Part shown: piece after piece, positions 49,108-56,429 of the stretch | Position numbering within the stretch: position 1 is the first letter of the stretch | Layout: each line of letters starts with the position of its first letter | Source: Paraburkholderia sprentiae WSM5005 | Lineage (GTDB): Bacteria > Pseudomonadota > Gammaproteobacteria > Burkholderiales > Burkholderiaceae | NCBI RefSeq assembly: GCF_001865575.2 | Contig: NZ_CP017563.2 | Coordinates: 1 to 64,000 of the forward strand | Direction of reading: 5' to 3' | DNA: 64,000 bases | The notes under the pieces: model-generated | Databases searched by the model: none | What the model saw: only the letters and a program-made list of their open reading frames with translations | Told to the model about the DNA's origin: nothing | Translations under genes and position numbers: made by a program

Positions 49108-49210
49108 CCCCGCATAAGGCGGCGGATAGGTGATCATGCGGGGCAACGGCGTCCCGAAGCGACACTGCGTGCATGGCTTTCATGCTCGGTGCGCTTCGGG
49201 ACGCTTTTTT
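49108..49210 (+). ncRNA. Structured leader or small RNA ending in a strong terminator
   Basis: Two consecutive stems: CCCCGCAT (49108-49115) with ATGCGGGG (49136-49143) around a 20-nt loop, then the 13-bp perfect stem GCGTCCCGAAGCG (49149-49161) with 49192-49204, whose 30-nt loop holds an inner GCATG/CATGC hairpin, followed by TTTTTT (49205-49210). The 3' arm of the first stem (CGGGG, 49139-49143) can instead pair with TCCCG (49152-49156) of the terminator, a layout typical of an attenuator or riboswitch. The next gene starts 66 bp later. I recognise no known riboswitch class; a plain terminator for upstream transcription, or a small RNA, is equally possible. Confidence 0.6.
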
Positions 49211-49275
49211 GTTTGCCTGAAAGAGGGCACTTCGCCTCGCATATCGGACCATTCTCGGGATCGGGTGCGTTACTT

Positions 49276-50028
49276 ATGATGAACAAGCGGGAACTGGCAG
49301 ATACGGTATCGGGGGAAATCGTCGGCGAACTCATCAACCTGGCGGGTCGACAGCGCATGCTCTCGCAGCGCATCGTGCTACACGTTCTGCTGAGCGTTCG
49401 CGGCGAATCCGGCGCACTTGCCGTTGCACGGACCTGCCTCGCGACGTTCGCGCAGGCGCACGCCCAGTTGGTCGACGGCAACGATCATTTGCCCGGAGCG
49501 TTCTCGGAGGCGCTACATGGCCTTTATTTTGGCTCGCACAGAGCGGACGAGCGCATTCGTGGCTTTATGAGAGTCGCAACGGACGCCATCGAAGCGCTCG
49601 AGCGGAATTCCGAGCCGGTTTGCGCACCGCGCGACGCAGTCATTGGCCGGCTGACGGCTGAAGCCTCTCCGCTGCTGGATCTCCTACAGGCCATTACGCA
49701 GGCGTATCAGGACGAAATGCAGAGCGTCGAGGAGGCTGCTCGGCGGCGGCAGATGGGCGTCGTCCACGAACTGGCGGCGATCTCGATGCGTGCCAACATC
49801 GTCGCGATGAACGGGCGTGTTGCTGCGGCGCGCGCTGGACAATTCGGACGCGAATTCGCCGTGATTACGGCCGAACTGGCCCACGTGATAGGTGAAATGG
49901 ACAACCTGGTGCAAAGCGTCGTCGGCGCGCGCCGAGGTGTCGATGGCAACGAACGCGGGGCGGCGCTTCGCGCCGGGCGAATCAACCGAGCCACGAGTCA
50001 ACGCATGAACAGTCATCACACGGGTTGA
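49276..50028 (+). CDS. Soluble PilJ-N / chemotaxis-transducer-like protein
   Basis: 250 aa. Residues 16-30 (ELINLAGRQRMLSQR) carry the signature of the type IV pili methyl-accepting transducer N-terminal domain, normally periplasmic in PilJ and NarX-like sensors. The C-terminal part (about 170-230) resembles the hairpin of an MCP signalling domain (ISMRANIVAMNGRVAAARAGQFGREFAVITAELAHVIGEM). Odd points: no membrane span or signal peptide, and the whole protein is far shorter than PilJ. The ATG at 49276 is used since the longer frame from 49189 begins inside the terminator. Function unknown; possibly a signal-transduction adaptor. Confidence 0.78.
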   Translation: MMNKRELADTVSGEIVGELINLAGRQRMLSQRIVLHVLLSVRGESGALAVARTCLATFAQAHAQLVDGNDHLPGAFSEALHGLYFGSHRADERIRGFMRVATDAIEALERNSEPVCAPRDAVIGRLTAEASPLLDLLQAITQAYQDEMQSVEEAARRRQMGVVHELAAISMRANIVAMNGRVAAARAGQFGREFAVITAELAHVIGEMDNLVQSVVGARRGVDGNERGAALRAGRINRATSQRMNSHHTG

Positions 50029-50035
50029 AATCGAT

Positions 50036-50299
50036 TTACGTTGAGGCGCTTCGCTCCCGTCCGTCGGCATGGTCGCGTCGATTCAATCCATGATCTGAAT
50101 AGATCTTCGCGCCGCACACACCCGCGCTCGGCAGGATAGCGCCCATCGCACTGATCGATACGTGCTCGCCCTTCGTTCTGACGCGCGGCTGAACCGATGC
50201 GCGGCCCGCGCCGTGTTCGATCAGCGCAACGCGTAGTTCGGCAATCGCGTCGCGCAGGGTGATCAGACGGCGCACATGGTCGTCGGTAATGAAATGCAT
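50036..50299 (-). pseudogene. Truncated ornithine cyclodeaminase family gene (N-terminal fragment)
   Basis: 87 codons. The first about 68 residues read like the N-terminus of ornithine cyclodeaminase/mu-crystallin proteins (MHFITDDHVRRLITLRDAIA, the SVQPRVRT substrate-binding block, SISAMGAILPSAGVCGAKIYS), then the frame continues for about 19 unrelated residues and stops. Family members have 310-350 residues and a Rossmann domain, which is missing here. It lies 47 bp after the asparaginase gene in the same direction, so it is probably the remnant of the third gene of an amino-acid catabolism operon. Confidence 0.75.
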
Positions 50300-50346
50300 G
50301 ATGTTGTGTCGCGTCAGATGAGAGTGGGTCGTCAGGAACGGCGGTT

Positions 50347-51339
50347 TCAATAGCGCTCGAACGCGGCCTGCAACGTATTCGTGTCGCAGCCTTGCGTGAG
50401 TGCCAACGCGAGAAGCAGTCGGGCTTTCTGCGGGACCTGGTCGTCGACGGTCAGCCAGCCATACTCGTCGTCGGGTTGCGTGCCGTTGCGCAGCACGATG
50501 CCGTTGCCGGTGCGCGATGCCCGAACCACGTGCACGCCGCGCCGCGCCGCTTCCCGAAGTGTCGAGAGCAGATGGCTGGCGACATTGCCGTTGCCGGTAC
50601 CGACAAAGATCAGACCGCGCGCGTTCGCGGCGATCGACGCGAGTGCATCGGACTCCAGTGCGCCGTATCCGTAGGCGATGTCGACTTTGGGCAGGCCGGC
50701 GAGCCCGTCGAGCGACCACGGCGTGTCGAGCGTATGCGCGCGCGATGGGCGGCGATAGTAGCGCGGCACGCCTTCGATCACATATCCAAGCGCACCATAG
50801 GGCGAGCGAAACGCTTCGAGCTTGAAGCTGTTGCTCTTCACGACATCGCGCGCAGTGTGTATTTCGCTATTGGCGACCACCAGCGTGCCGATGCCGCGCG
50901 ACGACGGGTGCGCCGCGACCGCGATTGCATCGTAAAGATTAAGCGCCGCATCGGAACTCATCGCCGACGGTGGGCGCATCGATCCGACTACGACGACCGG
51001 CTTGACGCTTTTGAGCGTCAGATGCAGAAAATACGCGGTTTCTTCGATCGTGTCGGTGCCGTGGGTGATCACCACACCGTCCACATCCTGCCGGGCAAGC
51101 ACATTGGCAACGCGCTTGCCGATTGCGAGCAGATGCTCGTTATTGAAGTTCTCGGAGCCCGTTTGCAGCAACTGCTCCGAGCGCAGATTGGCCAGCGCCA
51201 ACGCCTGAGGGATGGTATCGAGAACCTCGTCGATGCCAAGCACCGAGCACAGGTAGGCAGACGTGTTGACGGCGGCTTTGCCCCGGCCGGCAATGGTGCC
51301 GCCGGTGCCGATTACGAGGATGTTGGGCTTGGCAGTCAT
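50347..51339 (-). CDS. L-asparaginase / glutaminase-asparaginase
   Basis: 330 aa. Catalytic blocks of the bacterial asparaginase family are TGGTIAG (residues 10-16, nucleophile Thr) and THGTDTIEETAYFL with the second Thr-Asp; RSPYGALGYV and TGNGNV complete the site. It hydrolyses asparagine (possibly glutamine) to the acid and ammonia. No signal peptide, so cytoplasmic. The ATG at 51339 is chosen; an upstream ATG at 51387 is also in frame, and no strong ribosome site separates them. Encoded between a DadA-like gene and an ornithine cyclodeaminase remnant, all one way. Confidence 0.9.
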   Translation of the reverse strand: MTAKPNILVIGTGGTIAGRGKAAVNTSAYLCSVLGIDEVLDTIPQALALANLRSEQLLQTGSENFNNEHLLAIGKRVANVLARQDVDGVVITHGTDTIEETAYFLHLTLKSVKPVVVVGSMRPPSAMSSDAALNLYDAIAVAAHPSSRGIGTLVVANSEIHTARDVVKSNSFKLEAFRSPYGALGYVIEGVPRYYRRPSRAHTLDTPWSLDGLAGLPKVDIAYGYGALESDALASIAANARGLIFVGTGNGNVASHLLSTLREAARRGVHVVRASRTGNGIVLRNGTQPDDEYGWLTVDDQVPQKARLLLALALTQGCDTNTLQAAFERY

Positions 51340-51399
51340 GCGGGGTTCGATCGGGTAAGGGGAAGGCGCTCGCGAAACGTATCGCATCGCATCGCGGCG

Positions 51400-52650
51400 T
51401 TAATTGGCAAGGGCGAAAGTGCGGCGCAGTTCGTGGCCGGTGCTGCTTGCCAGCCAGTCGGCGAGCAGCGCGGCGGAACCCGTCGCGAGCGTGAATCCGA
51501 GCGCGCCGTGGCCGACGTTGAGCCACAGGTTGCGGTAACGTGTCGGTCCGACAATCGGCGTGCCGCGCGGGGTAGCCGGGCGTAGGCCGGTCCATTCGCG
51601 CGCAGTGATGGACCCGGTCAAATGAGGGAGCAGAGCGGCTGTCTCGGTATGCAGCGTCCCCAGCCGGATGGGATCGGCTTCGAGCGAATAGCCTTCAATA
51701 TCGGCAATGCCCGCAACGCGTAATCGATCACCCAGTCGCGCATAAACGACTTTGCGGCTGAAATCGGTGACGCTAAGGCGCGGCGCGACCGTCTCCGGTT
51801 GCAGATCGAACGTGAGGCTGTAGCCCTTGAGCGGATACACCGGCACACGGATATGCAGCGCCTTCAGAAGGTGTGCCGCCCCGGCGCCCGACGCGACGAC
51901 GATATGATCCGTGGCGAGCGGCGCGCCGTTCTGGAGAGCTTCCACGTCGCCGTTCGCGTTGAGTCTCAACGTGTCGATCGGCGTATTCATCAGCAAGCGA
52001 ACGCCGCGTTCGCGCAGCACGGCCGCGAGGCCTTCGCAGAAGCGCAAACAATCGGCGGTTTCCTCGCTCGGTGTATGAATGCCGCCCGCGAGAAGCGGCT
52101 TGATGTGCGAGAGCGCCGGTTCGAGTTCGACGCAGGCGTCAGCGCTCAGCGCCTGCTGTTCACAACCGAGCGCGCGCTGGAATTCGAGCAGACTCACGGC
52201 ATTTTGCATGGCGTTCGCGTCACGGTGCACCACGAGCTTGCCCGAGCGAACGAAGTCGAAGTCGAGCGTGGGTTCTGTGTCGATCAGCTCGTGCATGAGC
52301 GTTCGACTCAGGAACGAGAGCGACAGCAGACTGCGTGTGGTCAGTTCGCTGCGTTCGCGAGTGCATGCTGAGAGAAATTCGAAGCACCAGCGCCATTGTT
52401 CGAGGCTCAGCTTGGGCCGCAGACGCACCGGCGAATCGCGCCGCGTCAGCCAGCGCGGCAGCTTCGAGACGACGCCAGGGCCGGCGAGCGGCGCGACATA
52501 GCTGTACGACAGTTGGCCGCCGTTGCCCGAACTGGTCTCGCCCGCGACGTCCCCGTGGCGGTCGGCGACCGTCACGTCGTGGCCCGCGCGACTTAGGTAA
52601 TAGGCGCTCGATAAGCCGATGACGCCTGCACCGACGATCAATATCCGCAT
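51400..52650 (-). CDS. D-amino acid dehydrogenase-like FAD oxidoreductase
   Basis: 416 aa. An N-terminal FAD-binding Rossmann motif (VGAGVIGLSSAYYLSRAGHD, then the acidic AD) is followed by the DadA-like ETSSGNGGQLSYSY. The C-terminal DAO-fold ends REWTGLRPATPRGTPIVG and GHGALGFTLATGSA, usual for DadA. It oxidises D-amino acids (or hydroxyproline-type substrates) with electrons passed to the respiratory chain. It begins the three-gene run with asparaginase and the cyclodeaminase remnant. A 30-bp element 100-130 bp upstream is shared with the promoter of the binding-protein gene at 54125. Confidence 0.88.
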   Translation of the reverse strand: MRILIVGAGVIGLSSAYYLSRAGHDVTVADRHGDVAGETSSGNGGQLSYSYVAPLAGPGVVSKLPRWLTRRDSPVRLRPKLSLEQWRWCFEFLSACTRERSELTTRSLLSLSFLSRTLMHELIDTEPTLDFDFVRSGKLVVHRDANAMQNAVSLLEFQRALGCEQQALSADACVELEPALSHIKPLLAGGIHTPSEETADCLRFCEGLAAVLRERGVRLLMNTPIDTLRLNANGDVEALQNGAPLATDHIVVASGAGAAHLLKALHIRVPVYPLKGYSLTFDLQPETVAPRLSVTDFSRKVVYARLGDRLRVAGIADIEGYSLEADPIRLGTLHTETAALLPHLTGSITAREWTGLRPATPRGTPIVGPTRYRNLWLNVGHGALGFTLATGSAALLADWLASSTGHELRRTFALAN

Positions 52651-52751
52651 GCTGCCGTACTCGCTCTCTGGGGTGATTGGCGTTGGGCGTGTGCCACGTG
52701 ATGCATGGCGCGCCCGATACCCAAACTGTACGGTGGCATCGATGCAGAGGA

Positions 52752-52781
52752 ATTGCACCGATCTGCCGGAAAATAGAAGAA
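52752..52781 (-). promoter_or_regulatory. 30-bp shared element upstream of the dadA-like gene
   Basis: On the minus strand this begins TTCTTCTATTTT and contains CGGCAGATCG and ends CAAT. It matches 54002-54031 at 27 of 30 positions, in the same orientation relative to the gene it precedes. It lies 102-131 bp before the dadA start and just after the 3' end of the AraC-type regulator gene, so that regulator is the natural candidate. Confidence 0.75.
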
Positions 52782-52834
52782 ACGCGACAGAGGCTGAGTG
52801 AGAGACGAAACGCGCCGCGCGCGGCCCGCGAGGG

Positions 52835-53926
52835 TCAGGCCGCGGCGGCGCTCCGCGACGCGCGTAGCTTGCCCGGCGTCACGCCATAAGTCTCGCGGAA
52901 CACGCGGATGAAATGTGCGGAGTCCGCGAAGCCGCACTCGTACGCAATGTCAGTAATCTTGCGGGCCGTGTTGACGAGCATCCAGCGCGCGTAGCGCAGG
53001 CGCATGCGCCGATAGAACTCGTTCGGCGATGTGTCCATCTCCGCCATGAACGCGCGTTCGAGATTGCGCACGCTGGTGCCGATCATCTTCGCGATGACGG
53101 CAATGTTCAGCGGTGCCTCGAGGTTCTCTTCCATCAGCAGCACCGCGTGACGCACCGTGCCATCGTCGACGGAAAGGTAGCCGAGCGCCGCGCGCCGCTC
53201 GACAAACGAGGAGCCGCCCTGACGGCTCACTGTCATCTGATGGATCACCTTCGACGCGCGATCCGGTCCGCAATGCAGGCTGATCAGGCGCGCGGCCAGT
53301 TCGACCACGGAAATCCCGCCCGCACAGGTGATGCGGTCGCCGTCGATCAGATAGTCGGCGTGCGTGACGACACGCAAGGCCGGAAACATGCGCCGGTAGT
53401 CGTCGAGATGGAAGCTGTGCACGCAGGCGACGCGACCTTCGAGCAGGCCCGCGCGCGCCAGCACGAAGCTGCCGGTGCACATGCCGACTAGCGGAATGCC
53501 CGCGTGGACGGCCTGTTTCAGATAGTCCCAGTAGCGACGGTCGACGTGATCGAGATGCGGCAGCAGGCCACCTATCACGACCAGATAGTCGAATTGCGCG
53601 ACGTCTGGAAACGCGGACTGCACCTGCACCGCAATACCGCAGCTCGCCTCGACCGATTCGCCTTGCACGCCGACGATCGTCCACAGACAGCGCAACTGCC
53701 GGCTCTGGTCGCCGCGATCCGCGGCATGGCGCAGCGCATCGCACAGGCCGGCGAGCGACAGCATGGGAAAGCGCGGCCATAAGAGGATGCCAACGCTCAA
53801 TTCCGCTTCGGAGCGGCTTGCGCGTTTCTGGAGCGTACGCGGTAGAGCGTCCAACTGCTCGACCAGTTCGTGAGCCGCCTGCGCATGGGGCGGGGAAACG
53901 CTAGGAGGAAGGGCGGCAGTCGGCAT
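52835..53926 (-). CDS. GlxA-family AraC-type transcriptional activator
   Basis: 363 aa. The N-terminal part (about residues 40-210) is a DJ-1/PfpI-like ligand domain (LSVGILLWPRFPMLSLAGLCDAL; VGMCTGSFVLARAGLLEGR), and the C-terminal part (about 255-360) holds two AraC helix-turn-helix motifs (IAVIAKMIGTSVRNLERAFM; ITDIAYECGFADSAHFIRVFRETYGVTP). Proteins of this layout often sense amino acids, betaines or related amines. It lies between the dadA-like gene and the binding-protein gene; the 30-bp element before each suggests it controls both. GGAGG lies about ten bases before the ATG at 53926. Confidence 0.9.
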   Translation of the reverse strand: MPTAALPPSVSPPHAQAAHELVEQLDALPRTLQKRASRSEAELSVGILLWPRFPMLSLAGLCDALRHAADRGDQSRQLRCLWTIVGVQGESVEASCGIAVQVQSAFPDVAQFDYLVVIGGLLPHLDHVDRRYWDYLKQAVHAGIPLVGMCTGSFVLARAGLLEGRVACVHSFHLDDYRRMFPALRVVTHADYLIDGDRITCAGGISVVELAARLISLHCGPDRASKVIHQMTVSRQGGSSFVERRAALGYLSVDDGTVRHAVLLMEENLEAPLNIAVIAKMIGTSVRNLERAFMAEMDTSPNEFYRRMRLRYARWMLVNTARKITDIAYECGFADSAHFIRVFRETYGVTPGKLRASRSAAAA

Positions 53927-54001
53927 GCGCGAACTCGTGGGCGGATCGCTCTGATTATACGGTGACGGGTTGCGAATCGGTGTGGCTGGCGCTTGCCGCA
54001 A

Positions 54002-54031
54002 TTCTTCTATTTTTCGGCAGATCGATTCAAT
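54002..54031 (+). promoter_or_regulatory. 30-bp shared element upstream of the Liv-type binding-protein gene
   Basis: Begins TTCTTCTATTTT and contains CGGCAGATCG and ends CAAT; 27 of 30 bases match the copy before dadA. It is 94-123 bp before the ATG at 54125 and within the divergent region shared with the AraC-type gene. Confidence 0.78.
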
Positions 54032-54124
54032 GCCGCGGCATTCTGGCTGCATAAATTGGTAACCGCTGACGGACGGCGCTGGCCGCTCGTTCCGGCCAAC
54101 CACAACTACTTTTTCGGGTGAAGC

Positions 54125-55279
54125 ATGAGCACAAGCACAGCCTTGGGTCGCGGCATGGCGACTGTCGGCATTCTCGCAACGTTGGCAGCCGCTGCGATGG
54201 GCGTCGCCCGTGCCGACGAGATGGTGAAGATCGGTGAAGCCGCACCCGTGACCGGACCGGCTTCGTACCTGGGCAAGGACACCGAAAACGGCGCGCGCCT
54301 CGCGATCGAGGAAATCAACCAGAGCGGCCTCATGATTGGTGGACGCAAGGTGACGCTGGTGTTCGACGCACAGGATGATGCCGGCGACCCGCGTCAGGCG
54401 ACTCAGGTTGCCCAGAAACTGGCGGACGACAAGGTTGTCGCGGTGGTCGGGCACATGCAGTCGGGTTCGACCATTCCCGCTTCAAAGATCTACAACGATG
54501 CGGGTATCGTGCAGGTCTCGCCATCCGCGACGAATCCGGCGTACACGCTGCAGGGATTCAAGACTGCGTATCGTGTCGTCGCGACGGACGCTCAGCAAGG
54601 TCCGACGCTTGCCGACTACGCGGCAAAAACGCTCAAGGTGAAAACGGTTGCGATCGTCGACGACTCGACCGCCTACGGTCAGGGACTTGCGGTCGAATTC
54701 GAGAAACAGGCGAAGGCGGACGGCATCACGGTGTTGTCCCATGACGCGAGCACCGACAAGGCGGTCGATTTCCGCGCGATTCTCACGAAAATCAAAGGCG
54801 AAAAGCCCGACGCAATCATGTACGGTGGACTTGACGGCACGGGCGGCCCGTTCGCGAAGCAGGCGAAGCAACTCGGCATTACGGTGAAAGTGCTGGCCGG
54901 CGACGGCTTATGTGCCGACGATCTCGCGAAACTGGCCGGCGACGCATCCGATAACGTGGTCTGCTCGATTGCCGGTGCGCCGCTGCTGAAAATGGCCGAA
55001 GGACCGGCTTTTGTCGAACGTTACAAGAAGCGTTTCGGCTATGCGCCGGTCTTGAATTCACCGTTCGCGTACGACGCGGTCGGCGTTATCGTCGCTGCGA
55101 TGAAGCGCGCGCAATCGACCGACTCCGCGAAGATTCTCGCCGCGATGCCGGCCACCGACTACCACGGCGTGCTCGGTGAAACGCAGTTCGATTCGAAAGG
55201 CGATCTGCGGCACGGCGTCATTTCGCTGTACAAATATGTTGGAGGCAGACAGACGTTACTGGGCGTCGTGGCGAAGTAG
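54125..55279 (+). CDS. Branched-chain-type amino acid binding protein (LivK-like)
   Basis: 384 aa. The signal peptide (GILATLAAAAMGVARA, cleavage near residue 30) is followed by a type I periplasmic binding protein with the family pattern IGEAAPVTGPASYLGKDTENGARLAIEEIN, VVGHMQSGSTIPASKIYNDAGIVQVSPSATNPAYT and AIVDDSTAYGQGLAVEFEKQAK. It binds an amino acid in the periplasm. No permease or ATPase gene is nearby, so it must use a transporter encoded elsewhere, or this is an orphan receptor. It shares a 30-bp promoter element with the dadA operon, so it probably scavenges an amino acid that feeds that pathway. Confidence 0.92.
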   Translation: MSTSTALGRGMATVGILATLAAAAMGVARADEMVKIGEAAPVTGPASYLGKDTENGARLAIEEINQSGLMIGGRKVTLVFDAQDDAGDPRQATQVAQKLADDKVVAVVGHMQSGSTIPASKIYNDAGIVQVSPSATNPAYTLQGFKTAYRVVATDAQQGPTLADYAAKTLKVKTVAIVDDSTAYGQGLAVEFEKQAKADGITVLSHDASTDKAVDFRAILTKIKGEKPDAIMYGGLDGTGGPFAKQAKQLGITVKVLAGDGLCADDLAKLAGDASDNVVCSIAGAPLLKMAEGPAFVERYKKRFGYAPVLNSPFAYDAVGVIVAAMKRAQSTDSAKILAAMPATDYHGVLGETQFDSKGDLRHGVISLYKYVGGRQTLLGVVAK

Positions 55280-55407
55280 TCGGGTTTTAGCAGCCTTTTT
55301 GTTTCCCTTTAACTCGCTTCGAGACTTGTCGTTCCTGCAGCGGCACAGGCTCTTGTTCATGTGCCGCTTTCTTACGACGCCACGGAGCGAAGTAGCTCGC
55401 AGGTTGG

Positions 55408-55590
55408 GTGATCGATATCGAGGAATCGGATCCAATCATGCTCCGGTGCGACGACGAACCGGTTGTCCTTGAAGGCCTGCGGCGTCTTTTCTCGAGCGCG
55501 GTCGCGCTCGTGCACGCCGCCGAATCGATGGATGGATTGAAGCCATCCATCGCCGATGGCAGCCGCATTCCCGATCTCATCGTCACCTAG
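55408..55590 (+). pseudogene. Remnant of a receiver domain, related to the hybrid kinase at 56430
   Basis: 60 codons starting MIDIEESDPIMLRCDDEP and ending VT*. It corresponds to the N-terminal half of a response-regulator domain: CDDEPVVLEGLRRLFSSAVA aligns with CDDEPTVLEGLRRLFISAGA of the kinase at 56430-58286, and the remnant stops just at the phosphorylated Asp position (PDLIVT* versus PDVLVTD). It looks like a partial duplication that ended in a stop codon, with the rest of the domain absent. The 3' end touches the DUF4148 gene. Confidence 0.65.
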
Positions 55591-55853
55591 CTGCCTCGGT
55601 AAAGCTCGACCATCTTCGCTGCTTCGCCATTTTTCTGGAAATCCTCCAGTTCGCGCATCACCTGCTCGCGTGTTTTTCCGGGGGAAACAGGAGTTGCCGA
55701 TGTGGCAGCCGGAACCGCGACAGCCGGAGCCTGCTGGGTGCTGCCAGCCGCTACGGACTCCTGCTGGTTGGTCGCTGATTGGGCGAAGCATCCATCTGCC
55801 GTCATTCCAGCCACCACGGCAAGACAGACGGTAACCGATTGATAAACTTTCAT
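55587..55853 (-). CDS. DUF4148 family small exported protein
   Basis: 88 aa. A signal peptide (MKVYQSVTVCLAVVAGMTAD, cleavage near residue 25) precedes a Ala/Thr/Pro-rich linker and the DUF4148-like end REQVMRELEDFQKNG. Many copies of such proteins occur in Burkholderia genomes; function unknown. AGGAG lies eight bases before the ATG. Divergent from the hybrid kinase region. Confidence 0.82.
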   Translation of the reverse strand: MKVYQSVTVCLAVVAGMTADGCFAQSATNQQESVAAGSTQQAPAVAVPAATSATPVSPGKTREQVMRELEDFQKNGEAAKMVELYRGS

Positions 55854-56429
55854 GAGAGTGCTCCTTCGAAGTTTAAGAGATCGGCCTGTTCACTCTCTCG
55901 CCGACCCACAGCATTCTTCGCACGAGCCGACGCAGATTCGGCCTCCTTGCGACGATCAGCCGATTCAGGTGCACTCGACGACTGCCCTGTCAGCGTTGCT
56001 GTCATATTCATTCTTGGTCAGACGAAACGCCATCGCAACGCACATGCGTAGGCGATGAACAACCACCGTCGGCGAAAGATGTATGCACTGTCGTTGTCCG
56101 ATCCCAATTCCGATCCCGATGACGTGTCGGACCTTCGTCTCCCGACGGCGGTCCTTCCTGGACGGTCCAGCCGCGGGCATGTCACGTCGCTGATACATTT
56201 GTGGCTGATGGTAGGGATGGGGCGACCTGCTATTCTGTTTTTATCGCACCGCGGCTACGGACGAGGGGGTTGTGCATCCGTGGCCTTCGGCATCGCTTTC
56301 GCTGCAATTCGCCGCATTGCTCCGTTAGCCACGATCGGTGGAGATCTTTCTAGCCAGTGGTGCGGCGATAAAGCCCATCGATGTCGAGCACTATCCGCCC
56401 ACGGTGATTTTTCTGGTCCAGCAGGCCTT
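55854..56429. other. AT-richer gene-free region upstream of the hybrid kinase
   Basis: 576 bp. The kinase frame stays open back to 56055, but those codons encode no domain, the base composition is unlike coding sequence here, and a better start with AGCAGG before it lies at 56430. The region must hold promoters for the DUF4148 gene and the kinase. Contains a short repeat (CCGATCCC, CCGATCCC around 56099-56118) but no clear operator. Confidence 0.5.

Noticed and set aside
49108..49210. A known riboswitch (c-di-GMP, fluoride, guanidine or ZTP type) before the PilJ-N gene
   Set aside because: None of the conserved loop sequences of those classes is present; kept only as an unclassified structured element.
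56055..56429. Upstream in-frame extension of the membrane hybrid kinase
   Set aside because: Composition differs from coding sequence, no domain appears, and a better start with a ribosome site lies at 56430.
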